Of a stretch of DNA of 64,000 nt, positions 52,101 to 63,329 are shown in pieces. The translations under genes were made by a program, and so were the position numbers. The DNA is from Proteromonas lacertae (Eukaryota; Sar; Bigyra; Opalinata; Proteromonadidae). Each line of letters starts with the position of its first letter. Position 1 is the first letter of the stretch. A model generated the notes under the pieces. It was not told where the DNA came from. It did not search any database and saw only the letters and a list, made by a program, of their open reading frames with translations. The DNA lies in NCBI GenBank assembly GCA_002245135.1, contig NGBS01000590.1:1-64000 (forward strand), given 5' to 3'.

Positions 52101-54157
52101 ATTTAGCTATGTAATTATTGATGAATAGCAATATCATGTTATTATATCTCATATATGTCAATGTAGATTTATTATCTTCTTTATTATTTATTCTTACATC
52201 TAATTCTGGATAGTTTATACCACTATTATCAACTGTATGTGGAATAACTCCGATTAAATCATAATTAATAACAAATGGTAATTCACATTGGCCCATAATA
52301 TTCTTCATATTCATTAATCCATTACTAAATAATGATGAATTTAACCATACAGATGTATCTTGTTCTTCATACGATACAGTCAATGATCGAGTTAATAATG
52401 AAGCAGAATAACCACATACAAATGATATATAATCATATAAACACTCAATCTGAGTTGTTGCAGTATTATTATTAGAGATATTTAACTTCATATAATCATA
52501 TACATTGTTTCTTAATGATATTAAATCACTTGAAACAACTGAAATTAGTGGGTAAATAAACTCATCTGGTAGATTCACTAATATAAACAATATCAAGTAT
52601 AAATCAGCAGGTAATAATTGATATATCAACGTACTTTCATTATCAACAGTTTTACTCTCATTTAATCTTACAATATAATCTCTACATAGTATAATTAAAC
52701 CATCCATCATCTCTATTAATAATAGAAATTTTGATTGTATTAGTGTCAATGATTGTTCATTATGATCACATTTAGCTATTTCATAGACTATCTGAAACAC
52801 AGCTGATTCTAATATATATAAAACCAAACTTTGACTCAAACTATTATTCGAATCTTTCAATGATAATGATATTAAAGTTCTAAAGTAAATTTCTTTGATT
52901 TTGGGGTAATAAACATCTCTTTCAAATCGACACATCTCTCGAGGATCTGTTAATAATGGTTTAAATTGATCTACAATCTGATTGGATAGTATATTATCAT
53001 ATTTACTGGCATTTACTAAGATTTCTAACTTCACTCCTGGTTCAGAATAATTCATCACGTTTTCACAATAATTACTTAATATTGTTGCTAATTTCAAGTT
53101 ACTTAAGATCTTTATATTCTCTTTATAATTTGCATTAGATTCATTTGTCCAATCATTGTATTTTATAACGGTCATATTTATAATATTTTGGAGTTGTTCA
53201 AATACATCTGTATAACAGTATTGAGTTGCCTTTATATCTCTAGCAAATAGATATTTCAACTGATGATCTAATATTTTAAACAAACACACCAATAACTCCA
53301 AGTCTTCACTTGTATTATTATTAGAATTCATTATTGATTTGATATATTCTAATAATATATATAAATAGTGTGGATTATATTCAACATAATGCCATTTAGT
53401 CTCTTTTAACTCTGATATTAATCGAATGAATGTAGATATATATTGACTGTTATTATTTGTTGTGGTTAATAATGATTTATAATTACCAACTGTGTTTGCA
53501 TCAATATTAACAGTTCTCATATTCATCAAGATGTGGTTTAATAAATCTATAGACTTCTTATCTAATTGTAGTTTATTAAGATAGAATAAGAACTGTAATA
53601 AGTAAGAGACTGAACCAGTTTGAAAGATTAATATTAATATTAAATGAGTAGTTAAATTGGTTAGATTATTATTATTATTATTATTATTATTATTTAAATA
53701 ATCAAATAGATATTTAAATATATTTCTTATAATATAATCATATTTCTTTTCATCTGGCACTGTTCTATCTACTTTAACGGATCTAATTGTATAATGGGTT
53801 TGACTGGGGTTTGAGATGAATATACTAATCAACTCAATATCGTATGGTTTTCTTAATGATTCTTCCAGTATAATATTTACATATTTATCATGGATATTAT
53901 CATCATTTACTGTATAATCGATTTCTACTGGAGGAATACCGCATTCTGTTGAATAAATGATTGTTATTTTCATACTAAATGATAAAAAATATGAATATAT
54001 ATATATACTCTTTTGGTAATACATCACAATCAAATAGGAATTCGATTCTTTCTATTGGATCATTCATTCCTGTACTGGATTCACCAAACGTATAGAAAAA
54101 TGTAACATTCTTTTCATTAATTGATCTTGGTAATGATGATTCTATATAATAAATACA

Positions 54158-54189
<32 letters not shown>

Positions 54190-54925
54190 CTGAATATTCC
54201 ATTGAATGTATATTTCATAAATTTACCTGTTATTGTCTTTGCTAATGCTGATGGTTGAGAATATGCTAGAGATCTATGATGTATTATAAATATAAATATA
54301 CAGACAAAATCCAGGCAAGTTATTACCAATAACAGAATTCAATTGATTCAAGCCATTTTCATATTGTTCAGGATTTGACAGCATTTCAGCTATTATATGG
54401 AAATTTGCATTAGCTATTAAGGCATTTACTTCTCTATAGGTATGCACTTTCTTAATTCTATTATCTGCATTATCCTATTGAGATATATAACTAATTTATT
54501 GATACTATTCCCAGCTTATAGTCAGCAAACTCTGTATATATGAAACTAAGTAAGTTTGTAATTCTATAAAACACTGAAGTGCCTGGATGCTTCAGTTCTA
54601 GATGTCTCAGGATATCATTTAAGAATTCTGGATCAGTCTCTGCGCTCTGTATACCTACATCGTATTTTCGATCATGATGCTGACAAGACTTCAATGCGCT
54701 CTGATCACTTTCTTCAGCAATACCGAAATTGTTCATAATTCGCTAAATGTTAATAAAAGACCTATATACGGTTCTTATTTTCTTCATATAATCGGAGGAA
54801 TATGGATTAGATATAACACTTTTGAAAAGCAGGTTTAAGAAAGTTCCCATTGAAGATACCGTCTCAGGGGATATCTCATCAGGAGGATTTTTAATATCAT
54901 ACAGATATTGTAGAGGAGTCGACAT
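43153..54925 (-). CDS. giant HECT-type E3 ubiquitin ligase with RanBP2 zinc finger and UBA domains
   Basis: About 3,800 residues, the largest gene here. Start at 54925 (MSTPLQYLYDIKNPPDEIS); short introns near 54740-54770, 54480-54510, 54140-54220 and 54000 link the first exons. Order: helical N-terminal region (54.9-50.8 kb), polyQ/acidic/Asn-rich disordered part (50.3-49.2 kb), RanBP2-type zinc finger (WKCLYCSTDNAPG...CKQC, about 48270-48340), a UBA-like domain (ALGASYEEAEIALDLGQW, about 47300), a second UBA-like motif (MLVDSGLSLEEAKQAYEIS, about 46170), beta-rich segments with YYHFSYDSDSTDCWGYRF, and the HECT domain from about 44300. The catalytic cysteine is in PIAHTCFFQIELPNYPTYE, codon 43255-43257. 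It ends GLGAMMLA. Frame shifts occur near 45500 and 43670. UBA and zinc finger suggest it binds ubiquitin chains. Confidence 0.85.
49620..49675 (-). repeat. polyglutamine-coding CAA/CAG run in the HECT ligase
   Basis: About 16-17 consecutive Gln codons, mixed CAA and CAG. Similar shorter runs lie at about 49819-49845 and 49925-49980. Length polymorphism is likely between strains. Confidence 0.8.
54160..54189. repeat. (AT)n microsatellite in an intron of the HECT ligase
   Basis: Fifteen AT units within an intron near the 5' end of the giant HECT gene, making this intron longer than most in the window. Confidence 0.8.
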
Positions 54926-55253
54926 TACTGGATTCTAGTAAATAAAACATTAGATGTAAAAAGGAATAAGAAGAAAAAAAAGTTGAAGATGCTGAATCAA
55001 TATATATTCATACCCTTTATAACTGTAATAATATAAAATTAGCACTGATAAGCTTATTTATAACAATAGAAATCAAATGAAGAATTCCTCAAGCTGATGG
55101 TTTGAAGTGAAATTTCTTTTTTGTAATTTCTCATTTTTACATAGACAAGCCAACAAAAACAGATAGAATGTATAGAACAATAATATTAATTAGTAATAGA
55201 TGTGTTTTTATTGTGAACAAATCTTTCAAAATACTCTTCCCATCTTGGATCGT

Positions 55254-56269
55254 CTAATCATTTGATAAATAGTGTAATATACTTGGTTTTGACCATATCT
55301 GATCTAAAAAGGCTTCTTCATCCGTTTGCAGAGGAGGCAAAGCTTCATTGTTTTCTATTTCCATCTTTTCAGGACTTTCTATCTCATCTATCGTATAATC
55401 AGTACTATTAACAAACAAATATTTCATATATATATGTATATTTATACCGAATTGTCTCCATTGTAGAAGGTGACATGAAATAGTCAATATTGTCATTCAA
55501 ATTATTATTCTTAACCATTTCCAGTTGTTTTGGTAGTTTTATTGCTTTACGATTGTATTGTTGTTGTTGTTGAATTTGAATATTAGAATTTGGTGTGTAT
55601 TTACGTGATAATACTATCACAATAGTTGCAGTGACAGTTAAAAATACACCACCCTTCAGTAAATATTCTGAATACAGAGTATAGTAATTTATTATCATTG
55701 AGGATATGGCACTCACTGTATCTGATATTATTCGACGAGGTTCTACTTTATTGTATAGTTCAACAGTATCATTCGCATTCTTTTCGTAAATTACGAATTT
55801 TGTTTTGATATTATACCATATATCCTAATTCATATGAGTATATAAATTGAATAAAACTACATTTTTATCACTGATTGTAAAGCTTATTCCATCTAATGGT
55901 TCCACATAGTATTCATCACAAATACTCCTTACAGTGATATTAAAGGCTTTAAATAATTAAATAATATAACTGTACTGTATAAATATTCTAGTATAACCAC
56001 ATTTATCTCTTCTAGGCCTTTCAATGTATTATAGAAAGACCATTCATCTATGAAACTGTAATAACAGAAATATACTATCATTTAAATAATAGACATCAGT
56101 AGTAAAGCAATTGTATTGGATTTCTGACGTATTTGAACTATCATAAGTCAAATCATACAAAGCTTCAATCTCATTTGGTAATCTATTCTCATGAATTAGT
56201 AAATAGATACAAGTTATTGTGAAAACAACTGCCAAATGCTAGTAATACAACGAAGTAAACGAGTTTCAT
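55254..56269 (-). CDS. type I membrane protein, unknown family
   Basis: ATG 56269 opens a signal peptide (MKLVYFVVLLAF); one extra T near 56245 then breaks the frame into HENRLPNEIEALYDLTYDSS. Later exons give ITVRSICDEYYVEPLDGIS, DIWYNIKTKFVIYEKNAND, a membrane segment (KGGVFLTVTATIVIVL, about 55630), a Gln-rich basic cytosolic stretch and, after an intron near 55400-55445, an acidic tail ending ILHYLSND. So: lumenal N-terminal domain of roughly 200 residues, one helix, about 100 cytosolic residues. I recognise no family. The region 56050-55980 could not be joined with certainty. A TCAAGCC element is about 32 nt upstream of the ATG. Confidence 0.6.
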
Positions 56270-56368
56270 CAAGATCCTTTTTTTAATTTTCAAACTTTCA
56301 GGCTTGATGTTAAAAAACCAAAACCTATCAAAATGACTTAAAAATACAAAAATATGTTAATTTAATAT

Positions 56369-56994
56369 TTATTTACGACTACCATAAGCAGGTTTAAGAG
56401 TCTTTAAATGTTTAGGATCATATAAACAATTACCTAACACATTTCCAAAATGTCTCAAAGCTCTTTTCTTTGCATCAGTAACAGCTTCCTAAATATAAAA
56501 TCATATAAATTTCATCTTATACTTTCTTTGCTTTATCAAGTACCATTCCTCTTGTTGAACCTGTAGCTTCACCAAATCCAACATCTTCATGTGAACATCC
56601 ATCTTTCAACTCAACTCTTACTAAAGCAGTCACTCCACAATTCCAAAAGCCATTATCAGTTTTATCTAAATAATCTGTTTTTATATCTAAAACTTTGTCT
56701 GACCATGCATTAAATCTACATATGATAATATTAATAACGTAAATACCCAAAAGTTTTATTAGCAATCTCAATTGCTTTCCAACCTTCTATATATGATAAT
56801 GACACACCTCCTGGACCTTTTCTTTTGGCAACAACTTCATCACCAAGCATCATATTCAATCTCTCTGTTAATACACTGATTTCTTCATCTGTAAATGGTT
56901 GCGTTCCAAATAATGTACCGCTAGCAAATTTTCTAACATGTGATAATGATTTTAATGACTTAAAACAACGAGATGCCAATTTAGAACTTAACAT
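56369..56994 (-). CDS. RAD52: RAD52-type single-strand annealing protein, possibly organellar
   Basis: About 190 residues in three exons without frame break. After [20 protein letters not shown] comes the annealing core: [46 protein letters not shown] (split by an intron), [52 protein letters not shown] and CLYDP. This is the conserved N-terminal half of RAD52; the RPA/RAD51-binding C-terminal half is absent, as in plant organellar RAD52 proteins. The Arg/Lys/Ser-rich, acid-free N-terminus resembles a mitochondrial presequence. It pairs complementary strands in recombination and repair. Transcribed divergently from the Rtt106-like gene with only 44 bp between start codons. Confidence 0.88.
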
Positions 56995-57038
56995 GGTTTA
57001 TCAAAATAATTTATTATTTTCGCTCCAAATTATTAAAA

Positions 57039-58660
57039 ATGAGTATTCCTGATTACCTAGTACCATTGAAGCAGTTTAAATGTTTTAAACCACTCAAGCA
57101 AATGATTTCTGTGGATGAAAAGTATGAACCATATATAAAAGCTATTGTCAATGCATTAATTGAAGACTTAAAAATTAAACAGCTAGAAAGTATCATCAGT
57201 CAATATATTCCGTTGTTTTATAGATGATGTTCATGCAGATTTAATTGAAGGTATATTATTCAACTAGAGTTTTAGATATTGGTTTTTGTCAATGGGGATT
57301 GATGTCATTATCTTATCCTAAAGCCAAAGTCTTGTTTTGGTTTTTATCAGATAAAATAGTAATCACAAAAAAGCCAAATCAAATGGTAATTCAATATTCA
57401 AAGTATTATTTATCTCATTAATTTATATATTACCACAGTATTAGTAATATATATGCAATACAAAATAAATCAATTACATATCATCTCATTCATTTAATCC
57501 AACCAGTCAAATTTCAAAATAAAAGTTATAATGATATAACATTTGAATTATCCAATGAAATTGAATTAGAAGACATGATATGTTCAGGCCCACAGAAGCC
57601 AATATCACTACCTGACAAATTGAAAGGAGATGAAGATGATGTAATGATGAAATTACTTAAATCAGTAATACCAGAAGAAAAAGTAAATAATGAATTTTAT
57701 ATTATTATTTATTTAATATAGATTCATATATATCAAAAGAAAATACAGAGTATAAAATGTTATGAAAAGGTTAAATCGGGTATTTTGTATTTATTACCAA
57801 ATTGTTTTATTTTTTTATGTAATCAAGTAATCTATCACGAAATGAAAGATATATCAAAGTATATTTTTTCATTTTATTTATTTATTTAAATTAGAATTGA
57901 ATGTAACAGAAGTTCAGGGAGAAATATTGATCTAATGGTTACATTAAATGATAAAACTGAAATAATTGTATAATAATATATAAATACATTATATGTTTTT
58001 GCTTAGTTTACAATGATTTCAAGAGAAGATGCTCCTTTTATTGATGAGTATTATTTCTTATCTATTTTTACCAATAGTTTTGTGTGTCATTTCAACGATT
58101 TTGTGAAAGAAAAGAAGTCCAATGGTAAAGATGACAAGAGTAAAATTAATAACAATGATGAAGATAATAATAATGAAGAAGAAGGTGAAGAAGAGGAAGA
58201 AGAAAGTGAAGGAGATTATACATCAGATGAAGAAGAAGAAGATGATGATGATAAAGATGTAATAAAAGAATTAGAGCCAGAACCAGATGCTCTGAAATAT
58301 TTAAAAGCAGATAATGGTGAAAGTATAGATGATAGTAAAGAAGAAGAAAATGAGGAAGAAGGAGGAGAAGGTGAAGAAGAAGATGATGATGATGAAACAA
58401 ATGATGAAGATGATAATAAGAATGTTAAAGACAATAAAACAATATCTCAATCTCAAAGTCCTGTTAAACTGCATAATTTTGGAATGAATATTGGTTCATT
58501 TATAGCTAGACCTGCTCAAAAGAGATTATTATCTGAAATGCAACAGACTACCAACAAAGAAAATGCAATTGATGTAGATAGTACAACAACAACAGAAGAT
58601 GAAGAATCAAGTGAAGAAGATAATAATAATAACAAGAATAAAAAAATAAAAACTAATTAA
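57039..58660 (+). CDS. Rtt106-like histone chaperone with acidic C-terminus
   Basis: Spliced from about eight exons (introns of 25-40 nt, for example about 57196-57220 and 57252-57276). Starts MSIPDYLVPLKQFKCF. The central part contains a tandem-PH-like module: MICSGPQKPISLPDKLKG, CYEKVKSGILYLLPNCFIFL, NIDLMVTLNDKTEIIFTMIS and REDAPFIDEYYF, which is the Rtt106/Pob3-type PH pattern (known in Rtt106 and FACT subunits). The last 130 residues are highly acidic (long Glu/Asp runs) and end with a short basic patch, as in histone chaperones. A KEN box-like NKENA is present near 58555. Probably binds H3-H4 during replication-coupled assembly. Could also be an FACT-related PH protein. Confidence 0.65.
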
Positions 58661-59148
58661 ACAGCAATCGTTATATTAATCTTTTTATTCAATCAAATTA
58701 AATCATATTTGACATTCACATATTCTTTTGATATTCCATCCAATTTTATTCTTCCAATTGTTTAAAATGTTTCTAAAAATAACTTCAATTCTGATTTAGA
58801 GATATTCTCTTTCACGGTTATTGATAATTCATCTAAACTCTCAAATCTATCTTCTCTTTCATTCAATTTATCACCGTCTTTTCTTTAATTTCTGATATAT
58901 TTATAATATTCATCATTATCATATCATCTTGATGTTGAATAACAATATCCATTTCATTTCCACTCTATATTTTTTCTTATAAATATAGATGAACTAAAAT
59001 ACTTGACTATCTAATAAACTTATTGAGGATATTACATCATCTACGAAAGATTTAAAGCAAAACATTTGTCAAACTTGTTTGATGTTCCAAAAATAATAGT
59101 CGTTTATCTAATACCGTTTTTTTATTTTTGAAGTAATTTTTAGAATAA
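58661..59148. other. gene-poor interval with a possible relic ORF
   Basis: 488 bp between the Rtt106-like and roadblock genes. On the minus strand, about 58770-58955, two short frames offset by one base read MDIVIQHQDDMIMMNI and LNEREDRFESLDELSITVKE. They may be the remnant of a small gene or a short gene with one indel; the evidence is thin. Confidence 0.3.
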
Positions 59149-59597
59149 ATGGTATGTTTAGTGTAATTATTATATTATAGTCAGAAATAGAAGAGACTTT
59201 AGAGCGTATTAAAGGAAATGTTGATAAGTATAACTTGTATTTTATGTTTTTCTTCAGTTTTGTGATTACTGACTCTAGAAAGTCTGTTCTTCGTCATCAT
59301 CCAAATATGACAGATATGGAAGCCGAACAATATGCAAAATATTCTTGTGATTTAGCAGCTAAAGCTAAAAGTGCTATTAGAGATATAAATCCACTAGTAT
59401 AAATGATTTTTCATTTATTTCAAATAGAATGATTTAGAATTTCTAAGAATAAGAGCAAGAAATACAGAAATAGTTATTGCTCCAAGTATAAGTATTAGTA
59501 TATAGTTTGAATAGAAGATGATTTTATAGTAACTTTAACACAGACATGGAATCCAGCTCCTTTACCACCACCACCAACACCTGCTAATGCTATTTAA
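59149..59597 (+). CDS. DYNLRB: roadblock/LC7 dynein light chain
   Basis: Four introns of about 28-30 nt, the first directly after the start codon (ATG 59149-59151, intron 59152-59180). Spliced protein about 105 residues: MSEIEETLERIKGNVDNFVI, TDSRKSVLRHHPNMTDMEAE, YAKYSCDLAAKAKSAIRDIN, DLEFLRIRARNTEIVIAP, KDDFIVTLTQTW and a proline-rich end (LPPPPTPANAI). This matches DYNLRB throughout (MAEVEETL..., ...[20 protein letters not shown] in the family), with a shortened first beta hairpin. It is a light chain of cytoplasmic, axonemal or IFT dynein. The proline-rich tail is unusual for the family. Intron 59486-59514 contains an internal TAG that must be skipped. Confidence 0.9.
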
Positions 59598-59763
59598 TTT
59601 TTCTTAACATAATAATATTATTATTTTTTTATTGCAATTGGTGTAAGAATTATTTATATACAAAAATAAGAATTATAAAAAAACAGAAAATAATATATAA
59701 ATGAATTTTGTATTTTTTATTTAATTATTATTATTTAGAATAATTATTTCTTTTCATCTTTCT

Positions 59764-60872
59764 TTAACATGTTGAATTCAATATCTGGAAGAAAAATTCA
59801 CACTCTAAAGTACCATCTTCTTCCAAATCTGTGCAATGAACGGCATTATTCACTTTATCATGTCCATAAATAGCACGAAGAGTCTTTGGTCGTAATTGTT
59901 TAGCAATTTCTACATCATAAGGACCACAATATGTTCTAAATGTATTAACTGGGTTTTCTGCTCTAATTTCCAATGCGATTAATGCTCCACTAGTTAAACT
60001 ATCAACACATAGTGCAAATTCAGGTAAAACTCCTTTATAAACTTCAAGGAACTCATCTGCAGTAGCTCTATTAATTCTATATAACTCTATAGCAGAGATC
60101 ATAAAACCAGTTTCTAAAATAGAGTTTATTATTTCTCCTCCTTTTCCTTCTTTTAAAATATGTGGTTTAATTAAGCATAATGTGCAACTATCATATGTTG
60201 CAGATGTTTTACCAAGACGCTTTTTAAATATTAAATCAATAAGGGATTCTGCTTCATGTTCATCTGAGGATGTATATACATTTTGAGGTGGATATTTATC
60301 TCTACAGTAATTACTCCAACGATTTAAACAGTCATTTCCTAATAATTCTATTACCACAAAACTATCTTTGAAGAAGGAGGCTAATTCCATTTTGATTGAA
60401 CAGACTGTTGCTGCATCTTGAGAATCTAAATAAATCATTCTTAAATTGGATAGTACAAAACCTGAATTTTCTGCATCTGATATAATTTTTCCAATGTCAT
60501 TATATGCTGATTGATTAATAAATGTAATTGTCCTGGATTCATATGATTCTAATTCTCTTCTTGTAACTTCATCTCCGTATGATTTTACTGTCATTTGTCT
60601 TCCATAACTATAACGCATAAACACTACTAAATATACATTGGTAATGTATTTCCAATAAATAAGTCTCTTAATGATAAATCAGGGTATGGTGTTTTCTTAA
60701 GAAATTTACGATTCATTTTTGCATCAATTATTTCTATTTGATTTGTTCCAACTTCAAAAACCTACAAAATAGTCAATAATAGTCTTACCCAATAAAGTAA
60801 AATATAAGGACGATGAAGATCAGCTACTGAATCATACCATTCCATATTAAAAGCATATCTTTTGCCATCCAT
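59764..60872 (-). CDS. NME7: NDK7-like protein (DM10 plus two NDK domains), axonemal
   Basis: ATG 60872 gives the DM10 domain: MDGKRYAFNMEWYDSVADLH then RPYILLYW, FEVGTNQIEIIDAKMNRKFL and LRDLFIGNTLPIYGRQMTV (two introns removed). Then NDK domain A (SRTITFINQSAYNDIGKI...) and NDK domain B (CTLCLIKPHILKEGKGGEII ... GPYDVEIAKQLRPKTLRAIY, NNAVHCTDLEEDGTLECEFF). In domain A the catalytic His motif reads QNVYTSSDEHEAES, with Tyr in the His position, and the LRA-fg segment is missing; domain B keeps NAVH with the catalytic His. NDK7 is part of the gamma-tubulin ring complex and a doublet-microtubule inner protein in cilia. ATG choice is supported by the DM10 N-terminal strand. Confidence 0.9.
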
Positions 60873-61069
60873 TTCTACTTATTATTTAAAATTAAAAACG
60901 AAAAAAACGTTTTTCAAAATACGATTATTTTTTGTATTGTGTATTAAAAAATCAAGCCAAGTTTCTTAGAAATTAAAAAACACCCATAAAAATACAACAA
61001 ATAGGAATATGAATAAACAACAATAATTTACAGCATAGTTGGTTATGATACTGTTGAATGAAGAGTAAA

Positions 61070-61330
61070 TTAGTTTTGATGATAAACAGATAATAATTCT
61101 ACAGAAGTATGAAAATATCCTATCAAAGCATATGTATATAATGGCGAAGGTAAATCTTCAACAAGTAAAACAGGAGATGAATTATTATGAGAAATCCAAA
61201 ATTCTCTTTTATTCATATCAACAATCACTTCATAAATTGAACCATCTCCATGATTATTGAAATTTGAATTTTTATTAACAACTCTTCCAATATGACAATA
61301 AGTAATATATTCACTTTTTAATCCTAACAT
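61070..61330 (-). pseudogene. SPRY-domain fragment, recent partial duplicate
   Basis: The 86-residue ORF is a near copy of the C-terminus of the BTB-PIG-SPRY protein: CHIGRVVNKNSNFNNHGDGS then IYEVIVDMNKREFWISHN, with changes such as DLPSPLYTYALIGYFHTSVE for DLPYPLYTYAELLYQNTSLE. DNA identity is highest at 61150-61265. The upstream BTB, PIG and first SPRY strands are missing, so it is taken as a truncated pseudogene, though a short functional SPRY protein cannot be excluded. Confidence 0.65.
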
Positions 61331-62168
61331 CGTACTATCATATCTACTTCAAATTCAAATAGCAATAACTATTACTATCATTTCGTGGTAAATAGTATTT
61401 TTGAATCTTTGATATATCTTCTTACAGATATTACACAAAACTATTTTTATCCTTTATTTTCATTCTATTAATTGTTTGTCTTTTTAATAGTTGAATAATT
61501 ACATTATCTTTCACATTAACAGTATATTCATTGCATTTATGTATTACATTTTCCATTATTTTACGAACATTATTTTCAATAGCAACATATGAATAAGATG
61601 GAAAAGGTAAAACTCTCACAATTAAAAAACAAGAAATGAATTATTTTGACTTATCTAAAATACTCTTTCTATTCATATCATCTAATGTTTTATCATATTT
61701 AAAATACTGAAAATTCTTTATACCACCATTGAAAAATTTCTCATTCTGAAGGAACAACTAAATTTCACAATTATCAAACAACACTAAATGATTATAAAAA
61801 TTTTCATCTACTAGTAAATTTAATACTATAATACTATGAATAATGATAAATTTAGCACAGAACACTTCATTTTTGTTTTCTATTCACTATCACATCACCA
61901 AACTATTCATTCACTAATTTTATTTATAATCTATTCAATTAATATGGAAAAATAATAATTCCATACCTATTCAATCCAATTTCATTGTTTATAAAATTCT
62001 ATTTTGAATATATAGTCGTTTTAGTAAAATACAGATGGAATTGTATTTGAGAATAAACAACATACAGTTGATAAATAACTTATGTAATAAACGAAATTGA
62101 TCAAACAATCATCATACTCTATAACTCAACATGACAATAACACTAAAATGGTAATTAATACTCTTAAA
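61331..62168. other. gene-poor region holding older SPRY relics
   Basis: About 840 bp with no convincing intact gene. One relic of the SPRY family is recognisable at 61560-61700 (listed next). The ORF at 61431-61619 (MRVLPFPSYSYVAIENNVRK) overlaps it and appears to be decayed coding sequence. Confidence 0.45.
61560..61700 (-). pseudogene. strongly decayed SPRY-domain copy
   Basis: The + strand around 61610-61685 (ATGAATTATTTTGACTTATC then TAAAATACTCTTTCTATTC) follows 33675-33720 of the intact gene (ATGAATTATTATGACTTATC, CAAAATTCTCTTTTATTC) with several substitutions and gaps. Together with 61070-61330 it suggests tandem duplication followed by decay. Confidence 0.55.
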
Positions 62169-63329
62169 TTAAGACAAAATAATATTACCATCTTTATCAG
62201 TTTGAAAACGAGGTGTACACTTCACATGATCATAATCAAAATCAGGATCAAGCTCAAATGGCTCAACTTCATCTTCATACTCATCCTTTTCGACTACAGC
62301 AGTATTAGTAGTAGTATTATCAGAAATTAATTTTGCTGGGATAGAAGATCTCTTCACTGGAGATGTATGAACATTATTACTAAAGAAATCTTTCGCATCT
62401 AACCATTCACCTTCTTCACTGGGAATTTCATCATCATCATCATCATCATCATCTTTCATATTGCTTTTATCAACTTCTTTATTTTTATCATCAATATATT
62501 TTATATCTTTTTTATCAATAAAATTATCTATTATTACTGGCGGAATGTCTTTGGGAGTTTCGTTATATAATCTTCCATTAATTATTCCATTATCTATTGC
62601 AATTTCTTCTTCTATTTCTTCACTGTCAAATCTATTATTATTACTATTATTTTGATTATTATTTTGTTTTACATTATTTTCTTCTATTATACAATAACCT
62701 TCATCTTCACTATCATTGTCTTTTTCAAAATTATCATTCTATTGATATTTTATTATATATTTAATATATATATATATATACAACTGTATCAGGTAAGGAT
62801 GGAAATAATGTATCTGTATTAACTGATGATGGTAAATTGGTTGTTTGAGTTTTTGGATATGACAGAGAGTAAATTTCATCTTTTGGACCATCATGTAAAT
62901 GGGGGAACAATTGTTTTAATGTCGGAGTAATGTCTTCAGATGATGTAGATGAGGTTTTTGAAGAATAATCATTCGGCATCGTTTTCTAAGTAATTATTAT
63001 TGAATTACATCTATACACCTATATCTTTCACTTTATTTCGATATTTCTTTAGTTTTTCTTTAGTTTCTGGCTTAATTTCACCATTAATTGATTCTGTTGA
63101 ACGATTTCTTGAATATAAATATTAAAAAATACTGAGGTTTAGGAACAGTTATTATATTATCATCTACTCGTTTTCCACACTTTTTAGCTTCGATTGCTTT
63201 CGCAAACATAACTCTTCTTGATTCTTCTGCTTCTTTATTCATTTTCCTAATCTTTTCGAGAAATTCTGGTGGTAAATCATTTACTGGGGTTTTTATAGTA
63301 TCAAATTCATCACAAGTTGAACTAGACAT
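62169..63329 (-). CDS. acidic, low-complexity protein, unknown
   Basis: At least four exons. ATG 63329 gives MSSSTCDEFDTIKTPVNDLP and a helical segment (PPEFLEKIRKMNKEAEESRR); then RSTESINGEIKPETKEKLKK, an exon with TPTLKQLFPHLHDGPKDEIY, and a long last exon rich in Asp, Glu and Asn (EEGYCIIEE..., poly-Asp at about 62440) ending VEPFELDPDFDYDHVKCTPR and FQTDKDGNIILS. The last segment is the most conserved-looking part (DPDFDYDxVxxTPRF). No family assigned. TCAAGCC lies about 20 nt upstream of the ATG. Confidence 0.6.
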
